From Bog-473 sp963828505 (GTDB lineage Bacteria; Actinomycetota; Acidimicrobiia; Acidimicrobiales; RAAP-2): 64,000 nt of DNA. The notes under the pieces were generated by a model. The model saw only the letters and a list, made by a program, of their open reading frames with translations. It did not search any database and was not told the origin of the DNA. Both the position numbers and the translations under genes were made by a program. The stretch spans positions 62,001-126,000 of the forward strand of contig CAWHFM010000009.1 in NCBI GenBank assembly GCA_963828505.1. Reading direction: 5' to 3'. Shown piece after piece: positions 1 through 8,826 of the stretch (position 1 is its first letter; each line of letters begins with the position of its first letter).

Positions 1-522
1 CTCGTCGAAGCTGTCGAAGCTGGCCGGGCCGTTCACGAAGTTGGTGATCGGCGCCGCCTTCTCCTCGTTCACTCCCGGCGTGACGTCGACCAGGACGAGG
101 GCGCGGACCAGCTCCGGCGCGTGCGCCGCCAAGGCGATGGACGACATGCCGCCGAGCGACATGCCGACCACGCCGCGCGCGTCGGGGGCCAACCGGGCCA
201 CGACCGCCGCCAGGTCGCGCCCGTTCCCCGCCACCGACAGGGACCCGTCGGCGCCCCCGTCGGAGTGGCCGTGGCCGGGCAGGTCGACGGCGAGCAAGGG
301 GCGCCCGAGGGCGAGGGCGACGGTGTCCCAGGTGTGCGCGTTCTGCGCGCCCCCGTGGACCAGGACGAGCTCGGGCGCCGCGCCGCCCCAGACGAGGCTG
401 GAGACGGTGCGGCCGGGCGCCACCTCGACGCCGACGCGCCGCACCTCAGGCGGTCCCGGGTACGGAATGTCGTACTCGGAGGCGTTCTCGTGGAACAGCC
501 CGAACTCGTCGTAGGGGACCAT
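1..522 (-). CDS. alpha/beta hydrolase, 3' end cut by window edge
   Basis: The reverse strand encodes an alpha/beta-hydrolase fold protein, of which the first 174 residues are inside the window. An HGG oxyanion-type motif is at about residues 56-58, the DLPGHGHSDGG stretch follows strand 4, and the nucleophile elbow GMSLGG places the catalytic Ser near residue 122. The acid and His would lie beyond the edge. The start is ATG at 522, and a GTG nine bases upstream (531) is an alternative. The gene diverges from the GlmU-like gene with about 60 bases between them, so the two probably share a promoter region. The substrate cannot be told from the sequence; such enzymes include esterases, haloperoxidases and C-C hydrolases. 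Confidence 0.85.
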   Translation of the reverse strand, partial: MVPYDEFGLFHENASEYDIPYPGPPEVRRVGVEVAPGRTVSSLVWGGAAPELVLVHGGAQNAHTWDTVALALGRPLLAVDLPGHGHSDGGADGSLSVAGNGRDLAAVVARLAPDARGVVGMSLGGMSSIALAAHAPELVRALVLVDVTPGVNEEKAAPITNFVNGPASFDSFDE

Positions 523-582
523 TTTCGGCACGTCCGCGAGTGTCCCATACACGCCCGGCTCGGCGGGCTAAGAATGCGGTCG

Positions 583-1683
583 ATGCCCGAGCGCCGCCTG
601 TCCGCCGTCGTGCTGGCCGCCGGGGAGGGCACGCGCATGCGGTCCGAGCGCCCGAAGCCGCTGCACCTGCTGTGTGGCCGCCCGATGATCCTCCACGTGC
701 TCGACGCCATGGCCGAGGTCGACGTGCGGCGGGTCGTCGTGGTCGTGGGGCACCGGGGGGAGTGGGTCACCAAGACGCTGGTCCAGCTGGCCCCGCCGGC
801 CATGCGGATCGAGTTCGTCGAGCAGCTGACCCAGGCCGGCACCGGTGATGCGCTGGCCGTGGGCCTGACCGGGCTGCCCGACGACGACGACGAGGTCGAG
901 GACGTGGTCGTCCTGCCCGGCGACACGCCGCTGCTGCGGCCCCAGACCTTGGCCGCCCTCGTCCGCGTGCACCGGGCCGAGGGGGCCGGCGCCACCCTGC
1001 TCACGGCCGAGGTGGAGAACCCCTACGGCTACGGCCGGGTGGTCCACGGCAAGGACGGCTCCGTGACCAGGGTGGTCGAGGAGACCGACGCCACCGAGGA
1101 GGAGCGGCAGATCCACGAGGTGAACACGTCGATCTACTGCTTCCGGCGCAGCATCCTGGCCCCGACCCTGCGCCGGCTCAGCCCGGCCAACACCCAGGGC
1201 GAGTACTACCTGACCGATGCCCTCTCCGTGCTGAGCAACGCCGGCTACACGGTGCGATCGCTCGTGCTGGGGGACCCCATGGAGGCGGCCGGGGTCAACG
1301 ACCGGGCTCAGCTGGCGGTGGCCGAGGCCGAGCTGCGCGACCGCATCAACGAGCGCCACATGCGCCGGGGCGTGACGATGTGGGACCCCGAACGGACCTA
1401 CGTCGACGCCCGGGCGCTTCTCGCGGCCGACGTCTCGCTCCTGCCGGGGGTGGTCCTGCGCGGGGCCTGCACCATCGGAGCCGGCAGCGAGCTCGGGCCG
1501 AACTGCGTGCTCACCGACACCGCCGTCGGGGCGGGAGCCGTGGTGGCGGAGTGTGTGTCGACGCGGGCGACGATCGGCGACGGGGCCCGCATCGGTCCCT
1601 TCAGCGTGCTCGAACCGGGCGCCGAGGTGCCGGCGGGCGCGGAGGTGGCGGCGCACAGCGTGGTGCGCGGCCCGGACGGTTGA
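583..1683 (+). CDS. glmU: GlmU-like UDP-GlcNAc pyrophosphorylase with truncated acetyltransferase domain
   Basis: The N-terminal half is a complete nucleotidyltransferase. It has the signature LAAGEGTRMRSERPKPLH, then the GTGDAL and GDTPLL motifs and NPYGYGRVV. It should convert GlcNAc-1-P and UTP to UDP-GlcNAc for peptidoglycan. A few left-handed beta-helix turns follow (GVVLRGACTIGAGSELG, IGDGARIGPFSVLEPG), and the protein then stops at 366 residues, against about 450-490 for normal GlmU. The position usually held by the acetyltransferase Arg in a YLRPG-type motif reads VLEPG, and the later catalytic Lys/Tyr/Asn coils are missing. The next gene begins 41 bases later, so no hidden C-terminus fits in. 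The start could also be ATG at 574. Its place before prs matches the actinobacterial glmU-prs order. Confidence 0.85.
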   Translation: MPERRLSAVVLAAGEGTRMRSERPKPLHLLCGRPMILHVLDAMAEVDVRRVVVVVGHRGEWVTKTLVQLAPPAMRIEFVEQLTQAGTGDALAVGLTGLPDDDDEVEDVVVLPGDTPLLRPQTLAALVRVHRAEGAGATLLTAEVENPYGYGRVVHGKDGSVTRVVEETDATEEERQIHEVNTSIYCFRRSILAPTLRRLSPANTQGEYYLTDALSVLSNAGYTVRSLVLGDPMEAAGVNDRAQLAVAEAELRDRINERHMRRGVTMWDPERTYVDARALLAADVSLLPGVVLRGACTIGAGSELGPNCVLTDTAVGAGAVVAECVSTRATIGDGARIGPFSVLEPGAEVPAGAEVAAHSVVRGPDG

Positions 1684-1724
1684 TGGGCACGGCGAGCCCG
1701 GCCGCGGCGCAGTAGGTTAGGCGC

Positions 1725-2696
1725 GTGGAGCTCATCCCCCGGCGGCGCCTGGAGCTGGTCTCCGGTCGTGCCCATCCGACCCTGGCCCGGGACATCGCGG
1801 CACACCTCGGCGTGGAACTGGGGAAGGCCAATCTGCGCGAGTTCGCGAACGGGGAGATCTACTGCAAGTACGACATCTCCATCCGCGGCTGCGACGTCTT
1901 CATCGTCCAGACGCACGCCACCCCGGTGAACGACTCGCTGATGGAGCAGCTCATCATGATCGACGCGGCGAAGCGCGCGTCGGCCAAGAGGATCACTGCG
2001 GTCTGCCCCTACTACGGCTACTCCCGCCAGGACCGCAAGTCCACCGGACGCGAGCCGATCACGGCGAAGCTGGTGGCCGACATGCTCTCCGCCGCGGGTG
2101 CGGACCGCGTGGTGAGCGTCGACCTGCACTCGGGGCAGATCCAGGGATTCTTCGACACCCCGTTCGACCACCTGGTGGCGGCACCCGTGCTCGAGGGCTA
2201 CATGCGCGAGCACTTCGGCAACGACGTCGTGGTCGTGGCGCCCGACGCCGGCCGGGTGAAGGTGGCCGAGCGTTACAGCCAGCACCTCGGCTTCGACCTC
2301 GCCCTCATCCACAAGACGCGGCCGCACGGCACCTACAACGAGGTGGAGGCGCGCCACGTCGTCGGCGCCGTCAAAGGACGGCACTGCGTCCTGATCGACG
2401 ACATGATCGACACGGCGGGAACGGTCTGCGCCGCGGCGGAGCTGCTCTCGACCGCCGGCGCCTCGGACATCTCGGTCATGGCCACCCACGCCATCCTGTC
2501 GGACCCTGCCGTCGACCGCCTGAAGGCGGCCCCGGTGTCCCGGGTCGTGGTGACCGACACCCTGCCGGTGGCGGAGGACCGCACATTCGACAAGCTCGAG
2601 ATCCTCTCCGTGGCCAAGATCATCGCCGACGCCATTGACGCCGTGTTCGAGGACACCTCGGTGTCCGAGCTCTTCGGGGGCGACAACCTGGTTTGA
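1725..2696 (+). CDS. prs: ribose-phosphate pyrophosphokinase
   Basis: PRPP synthetase transfers pyrophosphate from ATP to ribose-5-phosphate, giving PRPP for nucleotide, histidine and tryptophan synthesis. The protein has 323 residues, a normal family length. Visible hallmarks are the ATP-side segment YGYSRQDRKSTGREPITAK, the metal-binding VDLHSGQIQGFFD, VVVAPDAGRVKVAERYSQ, and the PRPP-binding loop VLIDDMIDTAGTVCAAAELL. The start is GTG at 1725. The gene lies 41 bases after glmU and is probably in the same operon, as is common in actinobacteria. No oddities were seen. Confidence 0.97.
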   Translation: MELIPRRRLELVSGRAHPTLARDIAAHLGVELGKANLREFANGEIYCKYDISIRGCDVFIVQTHATPVNDSLMEQLIMIDAAKRASAKRITAVCPYYGYSRQDRKSTGREPITAKLVADMLSAAGADRVVSVDLHSGQIQGFFDTPFDHLVAAPVLEGYMREHFGNDVVVVAPDAGRVKVAERYSQHLGFDLALIHKTRPHGTYNEVEARHVVGAVKGRHCVLIDDMIDTAGTVCAAAELLSTAGASDISVMATHAILSDPAVDRLKAAPVSRVVVTDTLPVAEDRTFDKLEILSVAKIIADAIDAVFEDTSVSELFGGDNLV

Positions 2697-2845
2697 GGGG
2701 CGTCGGCCCGGCCGGCGCTCATGATCCGGCCCCCGGATGGCCGGGCCGGGGCGGGCTGCCGGCGCGGCTACGCTGTGTGGCCGTTCGCAGCGGGCCGTCC
2801 TGGCCGTCGCGACCCCGCCGCTGTCGCCACCTGAGGAGATCCGTC

Positions 2846-3502
2846 ATGGCCGAAGTCATCCTTGCCGCCGAGGTCGGGCGCCCCATCGGCTCGCGTGCCG
2901 TTCGACGCCTGCGGCGTGAGGGCAAGGTCCCGGGCGTCGTCTACGGGCACGGGACCGACCCGCTTCCGATCGCGGTCGTCGGCCGCGAGCTGCGCGCCGC
3001 ACTCACGGGCGAGGCGGGTCTGAACCAGCTCCTGTCGCTCGACACCGGTTCGGCGACCTTTCTGACCCTGGCCCGCGAGTTGCAGCGGCATCCGGTGGCG
3101 CAGACGGTCACGCACGTGGACTTCGTGATCGTCCGCCGCGACGAGGTCATCAGCGCCGACGTGCCGGTCGTGCTCGTGGGCGAGGCCATCGAGGTGCAGC
3201 ACGGGGACGGTCTGGTCGACCAGCAGATGTTCTCGCTCAGCATCCGCGCCGTCCCCGCCGCCATCCCCTCGAGCATCGAGGCGGACGTGAGCTCGCTGAC
3301 CATCGGCGGGCAGGTCCGGGTCTCGGACCTGCCGCTGCCCGAAGGCGTGACGACGGACGTCGACCCGGACAGCGCGATCGCCATCGGTCAGCCGCCCCGG
3401 GTGGTGGCAGCCGAGGGGCTGGCCGAAGGCGAGGAGGGCGCAGCGGAGGGGACCGCCGATGCGGCCACCGACGGGGCCGAGGCTTCCGGGGACGAGGGCT
3501 AG
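2846..3502 (+). CDS. rplY: 50S ribosomal protein L25 (CTC family)
   Basis: This is the 5S rRNA-binding protein L25 in the long TL5/CTC form with 218 residues. The N-terminal L25 fold includes REGKVPGVVYGHG, and the C-terminal beta domain includes VPVVLVGEA and EGVTTDVDPDSAIAI. An acidic Ala/Gly/Glu-rich tail of about 35 residues follows, typical of actinobacterial versions. ATG at 2846 is chosen because GAGGAG lies at 2833-2838 with good spacing. The frame is open further upstream, but that part does not look like L25. It sits between prs and pth, the usual order. Confidence 0.95.
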   Translation: MAEVILAAEVGRPIGSRAVRRLRREGKVPGVVYGHGTDPLPIAVVGRELRAALTGEAGLNQLLSLDTGSATFLTLARELQRHPVAQTVTHVDFVIVRRDEVISADVPVVLVGEAIEVQHGDGLVDQQMFSLSIRAVPAAIPSSIEADVSSLTIGGQVRVSDLPLPEGVTTDVDPDSAIAIGQPPRVVAAEGLAEGEEGAAEGTADAATDGAEASGDEG

Positions 3503-3505
3503 GCC

Positions 3506-4125
3506 CTGCGCCGGCCTTTCGCCCGGCCGGAGCGCCGGGGCACCCCGGCGGACCTGCTGGTCGTCGGGTTGGGAAATCCCGGCGGCGAATTCGCCGGAAG
3601 TCTGCACAACGCCGGATCCGACACCGTAGAGCTGCTGGCCCGGCGGCACGGGACGACACTGCGCGGCGAGAAGGGGATCGCCGCTCGCGTCGCCCTGACG
3701 ACGATCGGCGGACACCGCGTGGCGCTGGCCGTCCCCAACACGTACATGAACGAGTCCGGCCTGGCCGTTCGAGGCCTGGCCCGGCGCTTCGGCGTCGAGG
3801 ACGCGGCGCGGATCGTGATCGTCCACGACGAGCTCGACCTGTTGCCGGGGACCGTCCGCCTCAAGGCCGGGGGCGGGTTGGCCGGTCACAACGGGCTTCG
3901 TTCCGTGGCGTCGCACCTCCACACCAACGACTTCCTGCGGGTGCGCATCGGAGTGGGCAAGCCGCCGAGTGCGGCGCAAGGTGCCGCCCACGTGCTCCGG
4001 CGGCCTCCGCCGCGGTGCGCGAGCTGCTGGAGGTGGCGGTGGAGACGGCCGCCGACTCGGTGGAGCGCATCGCGGCCGACGGGATGGACGCCGCCATGCT
4101 CTGGTGCCACTCTCTGCCCACCTGA
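3506..4125 (+). CDS. pth: peptidyl-tRNA hydrolase, apparent frameshift near 4000
   Basis: Pth frees tRNA from peptidyl-tRNAs dropped by the ribosome. The family motifs are present: LVVGLGNPG with the substrate Asn, LHNAGSD with the catalytic His, NTYMNESG, VHDELDLLPG with the Asp, and GGGLAGHNGLRS. Near 4000 the reading frame must drop one base: ...GAAHVL continues in the next frame as AAVRELLEVAVETAADSVE and ends at TGA 4123-4125, giving a normal length. Without the shift the frame runs straight into mfd. The N-terminal strand has no ATG, GTG or TTG ahead of it; CTG at 3506 is the only near-cognate start that keeps a leader, while TTG at 3569 would remove strand 1. The shift is probably a sequence error, since the gene is usually essential. 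Confidence 0.8.
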
Positions 4126-4174
4126 GGTGACGACCACGACGCCGCAGCCCGCCCCGACCGCACCCGAGCCGCCA

Positions 4175-7100
4175 ATGGCGAGCCTCGCTGCCGTGCCGCG
4201 CCTACTTCGAACCGAGCCGGCGGTGGCGGCCCTCATCGGCGCGGCCGACGTCACGCTGGCCGTCCCCGAGGCGGCGCAGGCGGTGGTGGTCGCCTCCGCC
4301 GCCGCCTTCAGCGAACGGCGCCCGATCCTGGTGGTGACCGCCACGGGACTCGACGCCGAGCGGTTGGCCGACGACCTGGGCTGCCTGCTCCAGGCCGAGG
4401 AGGGCGACGGCACGGCCGGTGCGCTTGAAGGCGCGGTGGCCGTGCTGCCCGCCTGGGAGACCCTGCCCTTCGAGCGGGTCAGCCCGGAGGTCGAGACGAT
4501 GGGGCGCCGCCTGGCCCTGTTGCACGCTCTGGTCGGCGCGGCGGATGAGCGGCTGCCCGCGCCCCGGGTCGTGGTGGCGCCGGTGCGCGCGCTGCTCCAG
4601 CGGCTCGGGCCGCTCGACGACACGGCGCCGGAGTTCATCCGACCGGGGCAGCGCGTCGACGTGGCGGAACTGCTCCCGAGGCTGGTCGCAAAGGGGTACC
4701 GGCGCGAGCACCAGGTCGAGTACCGAGGCGAGTTCGCCGTGCGGGGCGGGATCGTCGACGTGTTCCCGCCGACCGCGGACGAACCGGTCCGCATCGACCT
4801 GTGGGGCGACGAGGTGGACCGGCTCACCGCTTTCTCGGTGAGCGACCAGCGGTCGTGGCGCGACCTCGCCGGGGTGGCACTGTACGGATGCCGCGAACTG
4901 ACCGCGAACGCCGCGGTGGCGGCCGCGGCCGAGCAGCTGATGCGCCGCCGGCCGTGGGGCGCCGCGGTCTGGGACCGACTCGCCCACGGCGAGCAGTTCG
5001 ACGGCATGGAGTCGTGGCTGCCCTTCGTCGGCGGCCCGCCCCGCGTGCTCCCCGACTTGCTCTCCGCCGGCGCGCACGTCGTGCTGGTGGAGCCTCGGCG
5101 CATCCGCGACCGCGCCGTCCAGCTGCTCGAGGAGGAGGCGGCTCTGGCCGAGACCCTGGCCGCCACCTGGGGTGCGAAGGAGGGCGAGGAGGACGACTTC
5201 CCGCGCCTGCACGTCCCCTTCGAGCGGCTGCTGGTTCACTGCCCAGCCCCGGTGACCTCCCTCCCCTCGGTGCCGGAGGGCCCGGGAACGCCCACGGTCA
5301 CGGTGCGCCGCTTCGAGCCGGTCGCCGGCGACGCCGGCCGGCTCGCCGCGGGCGTGTCCCGCCTGGTGGGAGAGGGCTACCAGGTGGCTCTGTGCGCCGC
5401 CACCGCGCCGGGGGCGGCGCGCCTGTCGGCCGTGCTGGCGGAAGGGGGGGTGTACGCCCCGGTCGTGCCGGCGGCCCCGGGGTCGGCGGGAGCCATCGTG
5501 GTGGTGGCGCCGATCAGCGCCGGGTTCGTGCTCCCCGACTCCAGGGTGGCGGTGCTCTCCGAGACGGACGTGACGGGTCGGCGCATGCCGCACCGGCGGG
5601 CCAAGCCGAGAGCGCGGGCCGCGGACGGGTTCTTCGACGACCTCGAGGTCGGGAACTTCGTCGTTCACCGCCAGCACGGGGTGGCGCGCTTCGACGGGGT
5701 GACGATGCGCACCATGGGAGGAACCGCTCGGGACTATCTCATACTGCAGTACCGCGGGTCGGACCGCCTGTACCTCCCGGTCGACCAGATAGAGGCCATC
5801 ACGCCGTACTCGGGGGGCGAGTCGCCCGCTCTCTCGAGGATGGGCGGGGCCGACTGGCAGCGGACGCGGGCCCGGGCCAGAGCGGCCGCGGCCGAGGTGG
5901 CCGCGGACCTGGTGCAGCTCTATCGCCGGCGCCTGGCGGTCGAGGGGCGCGCCTTCGGGCCCGACACCCCGTGGCAGGTCGAGATGGAATCGTCCTTTCC
6001 CTTCGTGGAGACGGACGACCAGCTCTCGGCCATCTCCGACGTCAAGGCCGACATGGAGGAGCCCCGTCCGATGGACCGTCTCGTCTGCGGCGACGTCGGG
6101 TTCGGCAAGACGGAGGTGGCAGTGCGCGCCGTGTTCAAAGCGGTGCAGGACGGGACGCAGGCGGCCGTCCTGGCGCCGACGACGCTGCTCGCCAGCCAAC
6201 ACGTGCAGACCTTCGCCGACCGGTACGCGCCCTACCCGGTGCGGGTCGAAATGCTCAGCCGCTTCCTCTCACCCGCGCAGCAGCGCGAGGTCGTCCAGAG
6301 GCTGGCCGACGGGAGCGTCGACGTCGTCATCGGGACGCACCGGCTCCTGGCCCAAGACGTGCACTTCAAGAACCTCGGTCTCCTGGTGGTCGACGAGGAG
6401 CAGCGGTTCGGGGTCTCGCACAAGGAGGCGGTCAAGCGGATGGCCGAGGGCGTCGACGTGCTCACGCTGACCGCCAGCCCTATCCCGCGCACCCTCGAAA
6501 TGGCGCTCACCGGCATTCGGGACCTGTCCATGGTCAACACCCCACCAGCCGACAGACGGCCGATCCTGACCTATGTCGGGGAGCACGACCCCTCAGCGGT
6601 GAGCGAGGCCCTGCGGCGGGAACTGCTGCGCGAGGGACAGGCGTTCTACGTGCACAACCGGGTGTCGGACATCGACCGCGTGGCGCGGGACCTGCGCGGC
6701 CTCGTGCCAGAGGCACGGATTGCGGTGGCCCACGGGCAGATGGACGAGGGCAGTCTCGAGACGGTGGTCCTCGACTTCTGGGAGCGCCGCTACGACGTGC
6801 TGGTGTGCACCACGATCATCGAGTCGGGGATCGACATGCCGTCGGTCAACACGTTGATCGTCGACCGCGCCGACCTGCTCGGTCTCGGCCAGCTGCACCA
6901 GATCCGGGGCCGCGTCGGCCGGGCCGGCCAGCGGGCCTACGCGTACCTGTTCCATCCGGCGGACCGGGTCCTCTCCGAGCAGGCCTACGAGCGGCTGCGC
7001 ACGATCGGGGAGCACACCGAGCTCGGGTCCGGTTTCAAGATCGCCATGCGAGACCTCGAGATCCGCGGCGCGGGAAACCTGCTCGGTTCCGACCAGTCCG

Positions 7101-7669
7101 GCCACATCGCCGCGGTGGGGTACGACCTCTACGTCCAGCTGGTAGCGGAGGCCGTGGCCGAAGCCCGGGGCGAGGCTCGCCCGACGCCACCATCGGTCAC
7201 CATCGACGTCCCCGGCGACGCCCACCTGCCCAAGGACTACGTCGAGGCCGAGGACGCCCGGCTCGAGGCCTACCGCCGGCTGGCGGCGACGACGAACCCG
7301 GCCGACGTCGACGACGTGGGCGCGGAGTGGGCCGACCGCTACGGCCCACTACCCGCGCCGGCCGAGGGCCTGCTGGCGCTGGCCAGGCTCCGCGTGGCGG
7401 CGCTGGTGCGGGGCATCGACGAGATCGCCATGAGCTCGGTCCGGCCCGGAGGGACGCGTCGCCCGATGGTCCGCCTCTCACCCGTGCGGCTGCCGGCGAG
7501 CGCGGAGGTGCGCCTGCGTCGCAGCGCGCCGGGCGCCACCTACCGCGAGGACATGGCCCAGCTCCTCGTGCCGATCCCCGACGGCGAACTGGCGGCCGAC
7601 GGAGTGCGCCGACTGGTGGAAGAGCTGATCCCGGCGGGCGCTGACGGGGGTTCCGGGACCACCCTGTAG
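4175..7669 (+). CDS. mfd: transcription-repair coupling factor Mfd
   Basis: Mfd removes RNA polymerase stalled at DNA lesions and recruits UvrA. The protein has 1164 residues from ATG 4175, a normal length. In order it has the UvrB-like N-terminal region, then the RNA-polymerase-interacting CarD/RID domain beginning around residue 485 (NFVVHRQHGVARFDG). The translocase follows with Walker A GDVGFGKTE near residue 640, DEEQRFG (motif II), TASPIPRTLEMAL (motif III), and RGRVGRAGQRAYAYLF (motif VI). The C-terminal D7 domain completes it. A GTG at 4127, one base after the pth stop, is in frame and could be the start instead. The gene is intact, unlike pth just upstream. Confidence 0.97.
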   Translation: MASLAAVPRLLRTEPAVAALIGAADVTLAVPEAAQAVVVASAAAFSERRPILVVTATGLDAERLADDLGCLLQAEEGDGTAGALEGAVAVLPAWETLPFERVSPEVETMGRRLALLHALVGAADERLPAPRVVVAPVRALLQRLGPLDDTAPEFIRPGQRVDVAELLPRLVAKGYRREHQVEYRGEFAVRGGIVDVFPPTADEPVRIDLWGDEVDRLTAFSVSDQRSWRDLAGVALYGCRELTANAAVAAAAEQLMRRRPWGAAVWDRLAHGEQFDGMESWLPFVGGPPRVLPDLLSAGAHVVLVEPRRIRDRAVQLLEEEAALAETLAATWGAKEGEEDDFPRLHVPFERLLVHCPAPVTSLPSVPEGPGTPTVTVRRFEPVAGDAGRLAAGVSRLVGEGYQVALCAATAPGAARLSAVLAEGGVYAPVVPAAPGSAGAIVVVAPISAGFVLPDSRVAVLSETDVTGRRMPHRRAKPRARAADGFFDDLEVGNFVVHRQHGVARFDGVTMRTMGGTARDYLILQYRGSDRLYLPVDQIEAITPYSGGESPALSRMGGADWQRTRARARAAAAEVAADLVQLYRRRLAVEGRAFGPDTPWQVEMESSFPFVETDDQLSAISDVKADMEEPRPMDRLVCGDVGFGKTEVAVRAVFKAVQDGTQAAVLAPTTLLASQHVQTFADRYAPYPVRVEMLSRFLSPAQQREVVQRLADGSVDVVIGTHRLLAQDVHFKNLGLLVVDEEQRFGVSHKEAVKRMAEGVDVLTLTASPIPRTLEMALTGIRDLSMVNTPPADRRPILTYVGEHDPSAVSEALRRELLREGQAFYVHNRVSDIDRVARDLRGLVPEARIAVAHGQMDEGSLETVVLDFWERRYDVLVCTTIIESGIDMPSVNTLIVDRADLLGLGQLHQIRGRVGRAGQRAYAYLFHPADRVLSEQAYERLRTIGEHTELGSGFKIAMRDLEIRGAGNLLGSDQSGHIAAVGYDLYVQLVAEAVAEARGEARPTPPSVTIDVPGDAHLPKDYVEAEDARLEAYRRLAATTNPADVDDVGAEWADRYGPLPAPAEGLLALARLRVAALVRGIDEIAMSSVRPGGTRRPMVRLSPVRLPASAEVRLRRSAPGATYREDMAQLLVPIPDGELAADGVRRLVEELIPAGADGGSGTTL

Positions 7670-7682
7670 AGTGCGCGGCGCA

Positions 7683-8819
7683 ATGAAGTGGTTCCTGGCC
7701 CTGCTCGTGGTACTCGCCGCCGGCGTCGCCGCGGCAGCATTTTCCGTGCCGACGAACGCCGTGGTGGTCAACGGCACGGCGATCAGCCAGGGGTCCCTCA
7801 ACTCGGACCTCACCGCCATCGCGGCCAGCCCTGAGTACCAGTGCTACGTCAACTCCCAGGCGTACCTCTCCTCGAACGGCCAGCAGCAGCTGCCCCCCGT
7901 CTCGGGGGCGGGCAAGAGCCAGGACCCCGACCAGCACCCGACGGCCACGTCGTCGTTCACGGCCACCTATATCGATCTCACGATTCAGCACGAGCTGATT
8001 GTGCAGCTGGCGGACCGGCACAACGTGGAGGTGACCCAGGCCGACCTGACCCAGGCTCGCACCGGCTACACCAACCAGATCAGCCAGGTGATGAGCGAAG
8101 TGCAGCAGACGACGGTGGCGCAGAACCCTCGCTACACCTGTGGCAGCCAAACCGCGCTCACCGGCAAGCAGGTGCTGTCCACCATGCCTGCCGCGTTCGT
8201 CGACGAGCAGGTGCGCTTCGTCGCCACCACCGTCGCGCTCGAGGAGCAACTGGCGGGCGCCGGGTCGGGTGACGCCGGTCTCACGGCTTACTTCGACCGG
8301 CACCGATCCGAATTCGACACGGTCTGCGTCACCCTGGCCAGCTACGCGTCGGAGAGCGACGCCAAGGCGGCGGCGTCACAGGTGGAGGCCGGGACGCCGT
8401 TCGCACAGGTGGCCCAGCAGGCACAGGCCCAGCAGGGCTGCCTGAACCTGTTCGAGCTCTCGGCGCAATTCCCCTCGACCGCCCATGTCGGGAGCCTGCC
8501 CGTGGGCGGCCTGTCCGCGCCCATTCCGGTCTCGAGCGGCTACGTCCTGGTCCAGGTGACGTCCCGGACCCCTTCGGACTTCTCCAAGGCCAAGCCGTTC
8601 GTCACGGACGCAGCCCAGCAGGCCGGCGAGAACCCGGCTGCTGCCGCCGTCTCTGCCGTCCAGCGCCACGCCGACGTGTCGGTCGACCCGCGCTACGGCG
8701 CCTGGGTGCCGGCGACGGCGCAGGTGTTCACGCCGTTCGTTCCCGCGCCCTCGGACGTCTTGAACCCGACGGCCAATTCCACGGTGGCCTCGACCGCGAC
8801 CAGCCTCTCCGGCGGCTGA
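7683..8819 (+). CDS. secreted SurA/parvulin-like peptidyl-prolyl isomerase
   Basis: The protein has about 378 residues. An N-terminal hydrophobic signal/anchor (residues 1-24, KWFLALLVVLAAGVAA) is followed by a SurA-type N-terminal chaperone region (VVVNGTAISQGSLNSDL). A parvulin-like rotamase segment comes next (DAKAAASQVEAGTPFAQVA ... VGSLPVGGLSAPI), and the tail is Thr/Ser-rich. It probably assists folding of exported proteins outside the membrane. It lies between mfd and mazG, where mycobacteria carry a small lipoprotein gene nearby. ATG 7683 is preferred over GTG 7671 because the signal peptide then begins MKWF. The rotamase domain is weakly conserved, so catalytic activity is uncertain and chaperone action alone is possible. 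Confidence 0.75.
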   Translation: MKWFLALLVVLAAGVAAAAFSVPTNAVVVNGTAISQGSLNSDLTAIAASPEYQCYVNSQAYLSSNGQQQLPPVSGAGKSQDPDQHPTATSSFTATYIDLTIQHELIVQLADRHNVEVTQADLTQARTGYTNQISQVMSEVQQTTVAQNPRYTCGSQTALTGKQVLSTMPAAFVDEQVRFVATTVALEEQLAGAGSGDAGLTAYFDRHRSEFDTVCVTLASYASESDAKAAASQVEAGTPFAQVAQQAQAQQGCLNLFELSAQFPSTAHVGSLPVGGLSAPIPVSSGYVLVQVTSRTPSDFSKAKPFVTDAAQQAGENPAAAAVSAVQRHADVSVDPRYGAWVPATAQVFTPFVPAPSDVLNPTANSTVASTATSLSGG

Positions 8820-8826
8820 GCTGGTC

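Noticed and set aside
4202..7644. Long alternative frames inside mfd on both strands (666 and 947 codons)
   Set aside because: Composition is Arg/Pro/Gly-rich with no recognisable domain, while the forward mfd frame is fully conserved.
3569..7669. A genuine Pth-Mfd fusion protein of about 1366 residues
   Set aside because: The linking segment is an out-of-frame reading of the Pth C-terminus. The correct Pth ending is present one frame over with a proper stop.
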